5,202 nt of DNA. Source: Phycisphaerales bacterium. Lineage in GTDB: Bacteria; Planctomycetota; Phycisphaerae; Phycisphaerales; UBA1924. The first letter of the stretch is position 1, and each line of letters starts with the position of its first letter. A program made the translations under genes and the position numbers. The notes beneath the pieces are model-generated. The model was not told the DNA's origin and ran no database searches. It saw only the letters and a program-made list of their open reading frames with translations. Where the stretch lies: the NCBI GenBank assembly GCA_029260335.1, contig JAJDDL010000421.1, positions 1-5,202 of the forward strand. The letters run 5' to 3'. Below, piece after piece: positions 1 to 5,202 of this stretch.

Positions 1-1071
1 CCACGGCGGGCCAATCACGTCGCCGATCGCGTAGATCCCCGGCAGGTTCGTCTTGTAATCCAAAGGCTTGGCCGGGTTCGCGAAATCGTTCGCCACGTAG
101 TCGGTCTTGATATGACTCTTGACGGTTTCCAGGCCGAGCGAATCGTCGAACAAGCCATCGAAGCGGCCCTGCACGCCGATCGCGAGCAGCACCCGATCGG
201 CCTCGATCGTTTCTTTCTTACTCTCGTCGGGCTTGCCTTCCTTGTTGACCGGCGCGATCGTGACTTTCACACCCGTCTTCGTCTTCTCGACCGCCGTCGT
301 CAGGTGGCTGGTCTTGATATTGAAGCCCTTCTTCTTGTAGAGCTTGGTCATCGCGGCCGAGACCTCAGAGTCCTCGACTGGCACGAGCCGATCGAGCATC
401 TCGACAATCGTGACCTCGGTGCCGAAGGAGTGGTAGAAGTAGCCGAACTCCATGCCGATGGCGCCGGCGCCGACGATGACGAGCTTCTTGGGAAACTCCT
501 GGTTGTACATCGCCTCGCGGGCACCCCAGATCCGGTCGCCGTCGAACTTGGCAAACGGCAGATCACGGGCGACACTCCCGGTCGCGACCATGACATTGTC
601 AGCGGTGATGGTCTCACGGGTCTTGCCGGGGGTCGCCGGGGCGCTGGTGAGTTCTTCCTGGACTTCACAGTCCTGGATCTCGATCCGGCAGGGCTTGCCG
701 TCCTTGGCCGCGGCGACGATCTTGGCACTGGCCTCGAAGTGGGTGACCTTGTTCTTCTTGAGGAGGTAGCCGACGCCGCCGTTGAGTTTGTTGGCGACAT
801 CGCGGCTGCGGCCGATGACCTTGGACCAATCGAAATCGATGTTGCCCTGGAGCTTCAATCCCCACGTCTCGCGTTCGTTGAGCTTCTCCATCAGCTCGGC
901 GTTGGTGAGCAGGGCCTTGGACGGGATGCATCCCCAGTTGAGGCAAACCCCGCCGAGCTTGGCCCGCTCGACGCATGCGACCTTCATGCCGAGCTGGGCG
1001 GCTCGGATTGCGCCGACATACCCGCCAGGGCCGCTACCGATGACAACGAGATCGAAGTGCTTGTCCGCCAC
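1..1071 (-). CDS. lpdA: Dihydrolipoyl dehydrogenase (E3), C-terminus cut by window edge
   Basis: This FAD enzyme reoxidises dihydrolipoamide with NAD+ in pyruvate/2-oxoglutarate dehydrogenase or glycine-cleavage complexes, in the cytoplasm. The 357 visible residues show the family order. An FAD-binding GSGPGG (12-17) is followed by an acidic strand end at E35. The redox disulfide motif GGVCLNWGCIPSK has C43 and C48. An ATGS is near 163-166, the NAD-binding GAGAIG is near 201-206, and the second FAD motif YAIGDV has D351. Roughly the last 110 residues of a typical E3, including the dimer interface and the catalytic His-Glu pair, lie off the left edge. I chose the GTG start at 1071 because AGAGAGG sits 7 bases upstream, the protein then begins just before the FAD fold, and an in-frame stop lies further upstream. 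The linker before ATGS (about residues 134-155, Ala/Pro/Glu-rich) looks longer than usual. The family call is very secure; which complex it serves cannot be told. Confidence 0.96.
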   Translation of the reverse strand, partial: MADKHFDLVVIGSGPGGYVGAIRAAQLGMKVACVERAKLGGVCLNWGCIPSKALLTNAELMEKLNERETWGLKLQGNIDFDWSKVIGRSRDVANKLNGGVGYLLKKNKVTHFEASAKIVAAAKDGKPCRIEIQDCEVQEELTSAPATPGKTRETITADNVMVATGSVARDLPFAKFDGDRIWGAREAMYNQEFPKKLVIVGAGAIGMEFGYFYHSFGTEVTIVEMLDRLVPVEDSEVSAAMTKLYKKKGFNIKTSHLTTAVEKTKTGVKVTIAPVNKEGKPDESKKETIEADRVLLAIGVQGRFDGLFDDSLGLETVKSHIKTDYVANDFANPAKPLDYKTNLPGIYAIGDVIGPPW

Positions 1072-1120
1072 GAATGGGCCTCTCTTTCGTGCTCTGATCG
1101 GGGAATCTCAGGAGGGCGGG

Positions 1121-1126
1121 AGTATA
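1121..1126 (-). promoter_or_regulatory. Candidate -10 element for lpdA
   Basis: On the minus strand this reads TATACT, five of six matches to the sigma-70 -10 consensus. It stands out in a very GC-rich surround and would start a transcript about 40-45 bases before the GTG. No convincing -35 hexamer is found 16-18 bases further upstream, so the call rests on the -10 alone. Confidence 0.3.
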
Positions 1127-1203
1127 GGACGTGGGCCGCGTCTGGCCGGGGCTCCCTGGCGTGGTCGAGACGCCGATCGTTGGCTGGGCGTGGACCTCAT
1201 CGA

Positions 1204-1232
1204 TTGGTCCGCGCCACGCCCTGTGGTAGCCT
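1204..1232 (+). promoter_or_regulatory. Candidate sigma-70-type promoter for the dockerin pseudogene
   Basis: TTGGTC (1204-1209) and TAGCCT (1227-1232) are separated by exactly 17 bases, which is the optimal spacing. Transcription would start near 1239, leaving a leader of about 40 bases before the ATG at 1279. Both hexamers are imperfect (four of six each), so the spacing is the main support. If real, the broken gene may still be transcribed. Confidence 0.3.
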
Positions 1233-1278
1233 GATGCATCGTGGTGAGGGGGGGCTTGCAAGGCCGAGAGGAATGACG

Positions 1279-1667
1279 ATGCGTTTACAGGCACTGCACC
1301 TGTTCATGGACTGCGGCCTTGCCGCCCATGCTCACGCCCAGACCAAGACCTGGGACGGCGAAGCCGGCACGCTCAACTGGAAGGACGACGCGAACTGGGA
1401 TCCCGACGGCGAGCCGGAGTTGCTCGATGACGTGCTCGTCGCCACTCAGGCAATCCCGACGACCCTGGCTACGGCGTCGCCGACGGCAACGTCGACGCCA
1501 CCGACTTCTTCTACTTCCTCGATCAGTTCGCCGCCGGCAACCTCGCCGAGGCCGACCTCACCGGCAGCGGCGACCCCGATGATCCCAACTACCTCATCCC
1601 CAATGGCGTGATCGACGCGACGGACTTTTTCGTGTATCTGGACTTGTTTGTGCAGGGTTGCAGCTAG
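1279..1667 (+). pseudogene. Frame-broken secreted protein with C-terminal GC-type dockerin; internal-deletion remnant
   Basis: The ATG at 1279 has GAGAGGA seven bases upstream, better spaced than the in-frame ATG at 1273. Frame 1 gives a signal-peptide-like start ending AHAHAQ, with a short hydrophobic core interrupted by Asp. It is followed by TWDGEAGTLNWKDDANWDP and then LLDDVLV. This W-G...W...NW.P...DDV pattern usually opens a long beta-rich repeat domain in surface proteins. From 1452 the recognisable protein moves to frame 3, with two calcium-loop-like dockerin repeats: NPDDPGYGVADGNVDATDFF (1452-1511) and DPDDPNYLIPNGVIDATDFF (1572-1631). It ends FVQGCS-stop at 1667. Frame 3 is closed by TGA at 1428 and has no start codon before the dockerin, so the module can only be read through a frame change between about 1431 and 1452. 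Frame 1 instead runs into a Ser/Thr/Pro-rich tail and stops at 1611. The large domain expected between start and dockerin is missing. I infer deletion plus frameshift; a short intact protein with one sequencing error is the alternative. Confidence 0.8.
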
Positions 1668-1873
1668 CTCATCGCCCCAGAGCGGGCCGGCTTCTTCACA
1701 TACTCTTCATAGTTCACGCGATCTGCGCGCACGCTTGAGCGCGGCGCCCTATGCCGTGTAAGTGCATCACCCTCAAGAGCATCTAGCCGACGTGTTATCC
1801 ACCGCGCACTCACCATTTGCTCGTCGCGTCCGTTGCCATCGTGCATTGTCTTGGGAGACTCACTGCACTTCGC

Positions 1874-1897
1874 TTGCGCCTGGCAGACCTAGCGCAA
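1874..1897. promoter_or_regulatory. Inverted repeat TTGCGC-N12-GCGCAA, possible operator
   Basis: Two perfect 6-base arms (1874-1879 and 1892-1897) flank 12 bases, giving a centre-to-centre spacing of 18 bases, not far from two helical turns. It ends 17 bases before the candidate -35 of the downstream pseudopilin gene, which is a reasonable place for an activator site. As RNA it would be only a weak hairpin. Six-base arms can arise by chance. Confidence 0.22.
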
Positions 1898-1914
1898 ACT
1901 GCACACTCTGTTTG

Positions 1915-1943
1915 TTGATTCTCCGCTCGCATGCTTGTTTACT
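1915..1943 (+). promoter_or_regulatory. Candidate promoter for the pseudopilin gene
   Basis: TTGATT (1915-1920) and TTTACT (1938-1943) lie 17 bases apart, each matching four of six consensus positions. The -10 lacks the key A at position 2. The transcript would begin near 1950, about 45 bases before the ATG. The lower GC content here supports a promoter region, but the hexamers alone are weak. Confidence 0.28.
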
Positions 1944-1993
1944 TGCGTCATCTCGTTGGGTGATTCCGAATCTCACAAAGCCAGGAGCAGAGC

Positions 1994-3043
1994 ATGTTTA
2001 GTCGTCGAACGCGACCGATCTCAGGAGCATTCACGTTGATCGAGTTGCTCGTTGTAATTGCGATCATCGCGGTCATCATTTCAATCCTCTTGCCATCGCT
2101 CGCGGGCGCACGCAAGGAGGCACAGGCCATCAAAGTCGCCGCGTCGATTCGCTCGGTGGGCCAGGGTGTGACCCAATACACGACGGGCAAGCAGGACATG
2201 TTCCCGCCCTCGTACGTCTACGGCCGAAGCGAAGACGGACTCGATTGGCGGAAAGAAGATCAGCGCACGTCGAATCCGACACCGGCCAACGGCTATGTGC
2301 ACTGGTCTCAAGCCCTCTTCGAAGGCGGCCTCACGCCCGAAGATGCATTCGCCTCCCCGGTCGCCACCAATGGCGGCGCGCCAAGAACCAACCCGGGCCA
2401 AAGGCAAGACAACTGGGAACCTGGACAGGTCAATGACCTTGGGCAGACCGGCCCGGCGGATCGACCCATCGACCGCCAAGTATCCAGAATTGCGTTTGGC
2501 GGCAACGCCGCGATTTTCCCCCGAAACAAGTTCAACACAAGCGATCAGCGCCAGAACCGGCTGGTGCGAGGCAGCGCGATCGACTCCTCGGCCAAGGGTG
2601 CCTCCGGGGTCATCCTCGCCACCGAGTTCTATGACAATGGCGACGGCTGGACCAGCCTCTCAGACAGCAGAGTTGGCGGCGAGAACCTGATCAAGAGTCA
2701 CCGACCGATCACGCCATTCCTTGGTCGCAGTTCCGGTCTCGATGTCTTTAACGAACGAGATCGCCTGGGCATCGCGAGCTTCATCTACCCACACGTCGAC
2801 CAGCTCCGAACCAAGGGCCAACTCGAGCGAGACGGCGGCCGCGACTTGCTCGGCAACGGCGCCGAGACAAACCTCGACGCCGTCGGTCGCCAGCACAAGG
2901 GCGACACCGCGCACTTTGTGTTCGTCGATGGACATGTCGGTCGCATGAAGGTCCAGCAGACGGTCAAGGACCGCCTCTGGGGTGACCGGTTCTGGAGCAT
3001 CTCGGGCAACACCGATGTGGACCTGAGGATCAACCAAGACTGA
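1994..3043 (+). CDS. Prepilin-type N-terminal cleavage/methylation (pseudopilin-like) protein with His...Asp-Gly C-terminal motif
   Basis: This 349-residue protein has a class III prepilin signal. A basic leader (RRTRPISGA, residues 4-12) precedes FTLIELLVVIAIIAVIISIL (13-32). Cleavage by a PilD-type peptidase before F13 puts the conserved Glu at +5 (E17) and Pro at +22 (P34), as in type IV pilins and type II secretion pseudopilins. The residue before the cut would be Ala rather than the commoner Gly, although a G11/A12 cut is possible. The hydrophobic helix continues into a charged stretch (ARKEAQAIK, from 39). The body resembles the large planctomycete pseudopilin families. Near the C-terminus H301...D312-G313 is followed by HVGRM, close to the H-X9-DG processing-associated motif but with ten intervening residues. 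The start is fixed by AGGAG at 1983-1987, six bases upstream. It probably sits in the inner membrane or a pseudopilus. The PstS-like gene follows after 224 bases on the same strand. The exact role is unknown. Confidence 0.93.
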   Translation: MFSRRTRPISGAFTLIELLVVIAIIAVIISILLPSLAGARKEAQAIKVAASIRSVGQGVTQYTTGKQDMFPPSYVYGRSEDGLDWRKEDQRTSNPTPANGYVHWSQALFEGGLTPEDAFASPVATNGGAPRTNPGQRQDNWEPGQVNDLGQTGPADRPIDRQVSRIAFGGNAAIFPRNKFNTSDQRQNRLVRGSAIDSSAKGASGVILATEFYDNGDGWTSLSDSRVGGENLIKSHRPITPFLGRSSGLDVFNERDRLGIASFIYPHVDQLRTKGQLERDGGRDLLGNGAETNLDAVGRQHKGDTAHFVFVDGHVGRMKVQQTVKDRLWGDRFWSISGNTDVDLRINQD

Positions 3044-3164
3044 CGCTTGAGAGAGATAGGTGAGAGAACAGAGCAGTGAGAGCACGCCGGAAACGGCTGC
3101 ACTCGCATTCGCAACCGAACGCCAACGGATAGGCGAGCCAACGCCGCGAGCTGTGCCTTGCGGC

Positions 3165-3183
3165 CGCGCGATAGGTCCGCGCG
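3165..3183 (+). other. Predicted stem-loop in spacer before the PstS-like gene
   Basis: CGCGCG (3165-3170) pairs with CGCGCG (3178-3183) around the 7-base loop ATAGGTC. The stem is pure G/C and therefore strong for its length. No T-run follows, so it is not a canonical terminator. It could stall or stabilise a read-through transcript, or be chance in GC-rich DNA. Confidence 0.3.
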
Positions 3184-3200
3184 AATCACAGCAGATGGAC

Positions 3201-3218
3201 CCGGCGAGTGTTCGCCGG
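3201..3218 (+). other. Predicted 7-bp hairpin upstream of the PstS-like ribosome site
   Basis: CCGGCGA (3201-3207), loop GTGT, TCGCCGG (3212-3218) form a perfect 7-base-pair hairpin. It ends 33 bases before the AGAGGAG ribosome site and is followed by an A-rich, unstructured stretch that would leave the start exposed. It lacks a T-run, so RNA stabilisation, or a rho-assisted end for the pseudopilin transcript, is more likely than an intrinsic terminator. Confidence 0.4.
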
Positions 3219-3267
3219 TGAGTGAAACGAAAACTAGTCAGAAACACAGAAAGAGGAGTTTGCAGAG

Positions 3268-5202
3268 ATGAACAATCGCATGTTGAGCTTTGTGGCGATG
3301 GGCCTGGCCGGCGGTGCCGCGTCCGTGGCCTGTGCACAGCCCTATCTGATCAACGGATCGGGCGCAACGCTGATGGAGAACTTTTTCAACTCGCCTGCAG
3401 CCACCAACGACCTGATCGATGCCGACGGCGACGGCCAGATCGCCATCCTTGGCGACCAGCTCTCCCCCACCGCCTGCAGCAACTTGTTCGGCAACAACCA
3501 CTGGGCCGTCACCTACCGCGTCGTCGGCTCGGGCAACGGGTTTGCCGAACTCCGCGACTGGGGCTTCACCTTCAACACCAACATCGACGGTGACAGCAAC
3601 AACGGCACCCTGAACTGCGACTTCAGCGATTCCTCCATCATTAACCGCCAGGAGTTCTGCGCCGACGGCGTCATCAGCAACTGCGGTGAGCCTCTCACCG
3701 CCGGCGGCAACCCCGTCCGCGTCGATATCGCTAGCGCCCTCGGCGGCGACTACTCGGCGACCCTCGACACCAGCGACAACAGCGGTATCCAGATCGACTT
3801 CGCTGCCATCGACGTCCCCGTGAGCTGGTTCGTGCTCCAGAACGGAGGCCAGCCCTTGCTCAACAACGTGCCGGGTGAAGCCGGCTACGGCAACAACGAG
3901 CGTCTCGCCATCGAGAAAGACGGCAGCGCCTTCACGAGCCGTAGCAACAAGCTCAAGGCTCTCGACGGCCTGAACGGCGCCGTCAACACGAATGTCGGCG
4001 AGGCCGACGACCGCACCGTCTTCGACTACAGCATCGCCCTCGTGCCCGTCGCCGCCATGACCAACTTCGGGACCGGCCACATGGAGATCGACACGAGCGA
4101 CCTGCGCCACCTCACCGCGACCGGACGCCTGATGAGCGGCGAGAACCTGATGAAGGTCACGCGTGACTCCGGTTCGGGCACCCGCAACGCCTTCATGAAC
4201 GGCATCTGCCTTGACCCGAGCTGGGGCGCAGGCGAGAACATCGGCGAGCGCACCGTCTCGAGCAGCAACGACCTCATCGGCCCCGACTTCCAGCCCTCCA
4301 ACAAGGGCGGCTCCAGCCGCGTCGAGGGAACGACCCGCAACCACAGGCTTGCGGTCGGCCACACCGGTGCAGAGCGCGGCTTCGGTCGCGGCTGGCTCAT
4401 CGACGGCGACGCCGAGCTCCTCGCCGTCCGCTCGGATATCCGCGGCGGCACCGAGTTCATTCGCCCGACCCTCGAAGCCGTGCTCGACGGCGGCGCCGAC
4501 GGCTACAACATCACCGGCCCGGGCGTCATCAGCACCCTCGGCGACGCACGCAGCGCCCCCGCGAGCGATGGTGGCCTGGGTTGGCTCGAGCCCTTCGTCG
4601 ACAACAACGGCAACGGCGTCTACGACCTTGGCACCGACGACTTCATCGACATCAACGGCAGCGGCGTCCGCGACGCCGTCGAAACCCGCCCCGGCGATCT
4701 CAACCCCGCCATGCGCAACCCAGACGCCGCCGCGTTCGTCAACAACATCCTCCGCTCGGTCCAGGCCTTCAACGCCAATCCGCCGTCGGACACCAACTTC
4801 TTCACCCCCGGCGAGTGGATCGCGCTGAACTTCGTCTCCACCGCGGCCGCGATCAACTCCCCGGAGATCAACCCCGATCCCGATGACGATTGCATCCCCC
4901 TGATCCCCAACCCCGAGTTCAACCAGGACGTGCAGGACTTCTTGAACGACAACCCCAACCTCTCGGTGTTCAGCGATCCCGCCTTCGCGAGCTTTAACAT
5001 GACCAGCGCCGGGCTCGTGCCCGTCCGCACCGCCGGCATCGACTACAACGATGGCGCGGGAGGTGACAACTACATCAACCAGGGTGGCAGCACCGTCAGC
5101 TACGGCAGCCTGCTCAACATGCGGAACCTCATCGCCGGCGACTTCGACGGCGACGCCGAGCTCCTCGCCGTCCGCTCGGATATCCGCGGCGGCACCGAGT
5201 TC
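3268..5202 (+). CDS. Secreted PstS-like substrate-binding protein, long form, C-terminus cut by window edge
   Basis: The 645 visible residues have no stop. AGAGGAG at 3252-3258 lies nine bases before the ATG. A Sec signal peptide (N-terminal Arg, hydrophobic 7-21) ends ACA-Q, with cleavage after A23; C22 is not in a proper lipobox. Three motifs match the phosphate-binding protein PstS: INGSGATL (28-35), RVVGSGNGF (84-92), and RDSGSGT (299-305), the last aligning with the Arg-x-Asp-Gly-Ser-Gly-Thr ligand loop. IALVPVAAMTN (near 256-266) resembles the PstS hinge strand. The spacing between motifs 2 and 3 is much larger than in PstS, which totals about 320-350 residues. The insert has cysteines 117, 131 and 139; with C70, C314 and C542 these suggest disulfides outside the cytoplasm. 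EF-hand-like acidic loops occur at 51-57, 445-453 and 461-472. Residues 379-397 recur identically at 627-645. No transporter genes are adjacent. Phosphate or another oxyanion is a plausible ligand by family; the role of the long C-terminal part is unknown. Confidence 0.85.
   Translation, partial: MNNRMLSFVAMGLAGGAASVACAQPYLINGSGATLMENFFNSPAATNDLIDADGDGQIAILGDQLSPTACSNLFGNNHWAVTYRVVGSGNGFAELRDWGFTFNTNIDGDSNNGTLNCDFSDSSIINRQEFCADGVISNCGEPLTAGGNPVRVDIASALGGDYSATLDTSDNSGIQIDFAAIDVPVSWFVLQNGGQPLLNNVPGEAGYGNNERLAIEKDGSAFTSRSNKLKALDGLNGAVNTNVGEADDRTVFDYSIALVPVAAMTNFGTGHMEIDTSDLRHLTATGRLMSGENLMKVTRDSGSGTRNAFMNGICLDPSWGAGENIGERTVSSSNDLIGPDFQPSNKGGSSRVEGTTRNHRLAVGHTGAERGFGRGWLIDGDAELLAVRSDIRGGTEFIRPTLEAVLDGGADGYNITGPGVISTLGDARSAPASDGGLGWLEPFVDNNGNGVYDLGTDDFIDINGSGVRDAVETRPGDLNPAMRNPDAAAFVNNILRSVQAFNANPPSDTNFFTPGEWIALNFVSTAAAINSPEINPDPDDDCIPLIPNPEFNQDVQDFLNDNPNLSVFSDPAFASFNMTSAGLVPVRTAGIDYNDGAGGDNYINQGGSTVSYGSLLNMRNLIAGDFDGDAELLAVRSDIRGGTEF
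4400..4458 (+). repeat. 59-base perfect direct repeat, copy 1 (inside PstS-like gene)
   Basis: This stretch is identical, base for base, to 5144-5202. It encodes DGDAELLAVRSDIRGGTEF (residues 379-397). Here it sits naturally between WLI and IRPTLEAVLDGG, with a smooth protein context on both sides. The offset of 744 bases is a multiple of three, so both copies share the reading frame. Confidence 0.95.
5144..5202 (+). repeat. 59-base perfect direct repeat, copy 2 (ends at window edge)
   Basis: This is the second copy, encoding residues 627-645 in the same frame. The base before it (5143) already differs from copy 1. The copy is cut by the right edge, so 59 bases is a minimum length. It is preceded by MRNLIAGDF, a context in which a DFDGD calcium-loop or dockerin-like segment would be expected to continue differently. 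The junction may therefore be a duplication or an assembly artefact. Confidence 0.95.

Larger units (their letters stand above)
1668..1993. other. Non-coding spacer between the dockerin remnant and the pseudopilin gene
   Basis: This stretch of 326 bases is visibly less GC-rich than the flanking genes. The short open frames in it (for example 1664-1846 minus and 1762-2001 plus) show no recognisable motif, codon bias or ribosome site. It contains an inverted repeat at 1874-1897 and a weak promoter candidate at 1915-1943, listed separately. No tRNA, no clear rho-independent terminator and no residue of the lost middle of the upstream gene were seen. Confidence 0.6.

Noticed and set aside
1428..1460. 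Programmed ribosomal frameshift joining the signal region to the dockerin
   Set aside because: No slippery run (such as A6 or a heptamer of the X-XXY-YYZ type) and no obvious downstream pseudoknot are visible, and the expected middle domain is missing. A mutation explains it better.
1450..1608. Ser/Thr/Pro-rich mucin-like tail in frame 1
   Set aside because: This is exactly the out-of-frame reading of the dockerin codons, so the composition is a by-product rather than a linker.
112..1611. A 499-codon plus-strand open frame covering the lpdA region and running into the dockerin remnant
   Set aside because: Most of it is the antisense of a clearly recognisable dihydrolipoyl dehydrogenase. Long antisense frames are common in GC-rich genes. 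Only the part from 1279 has its own ribosome site and protein-like motifs.
1726..1743. CGCGC / GCGCG hairpin after the dockerin remnant as a terminator
   Set aside because: It has only five base pairs, an 8-base loop and no following T-run. Such pairs are expected by chance in this composition.
1664..2001. Short open frames in the spacer (60 codons on minus, 79 codons on plus)
   Set aside because: They have no ribosome site, recognisable domain or codon bias, and the plus-strand frame overlaps the promoter region and the true start of the pseudopilin gene.
3053..3176. Three scattered ATAGG-type motifs in the spacer
   Set aside because: They are too short, irregularly spaced and unlinked to any promoter; chance is sufficient.
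3322..3339. Lipoprotein signal at C22 of the PstS-like protein
   Set aside because: The residues before the Cys are S-V-A, lacking the Leu/Val/Ile at -3 typical of a lipobox. The ACA-Q signal peptidase I site fits better.
3238..4362. A 374-codon minus-strand open frame opposite the PstS-like gene
   Set aside because: It is low in complexity (Ala, Val, Gly, Asp-rich) with no motifs. The plus strand has a signal peptide, a ribosome site and PstS motifs, so this is a GC-bias shadow.

Overview
The window looks like part of a high-GC planctomycete genome, most likely of the Phycisphaerae/Phycisphaerales group. Three things in the sequence point there: a two-repeat dockerin ending in Gly-Cys plus one residue before the stop, a prepilin-like protein with an FTLIELLVVIAI start and a His...Asp-Gly C-terminal motif, and a long secreted PstS-like protein rich in Asp/Asn/Gly. 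The lineage call is inference from recognised family styles; no search was run.

Layout: (1) Positions 1-1071, minus strand, hold the first 357 codons of a dihydrolipoyl dehydrogenase (E3 subunit); the C-terminus lies beyond the left edge. (2) Positions 1072-1278 are a divergent intergenic region with candidate promoter elements for both sides. (3) Positions 1279-1667, plus strand, hold a broken gene. It keeps a secretion-signal-like start and the opening Trp/Asn-rich motif of a repetitive surface protein. That start is joined, in the wrong frame, to a complete dockerin module, so it looks like an internal-deletion remnant. (4) Positions 1668-1993 are non-coding, with a dyad and a weak promoter candidate. 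(5) Positions 1994-3043 encode a 349-residue pseudopilin-like protein. (6) Positions 3044-3267 are a purine-rich spacer with two predicted hairpins. (7) Position 3268 to the right edge (645 codons, no stop) encodes a secreted periplasmic-binding-protein-like protein with PstS phosphate-site motifs.

Functionally, the lpdA end is core metabolism and appears unrelated to the rest. The three plus-strand loci all concern the cell envelope or secreted proteins. The pseudopilin and PstS-like genes lie head to tail and may work together in extracellular ligand capture or secretion, but nothing in the sequence proves a shared system. The most unusual observations are the frame-broken dockerin gene and a 59-base perfect, in-frame repeat inside the PstS-like gene whose second copy ends exactly at the window edge. 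That repeat is either a very recent internal duplication or an assembly artefact.
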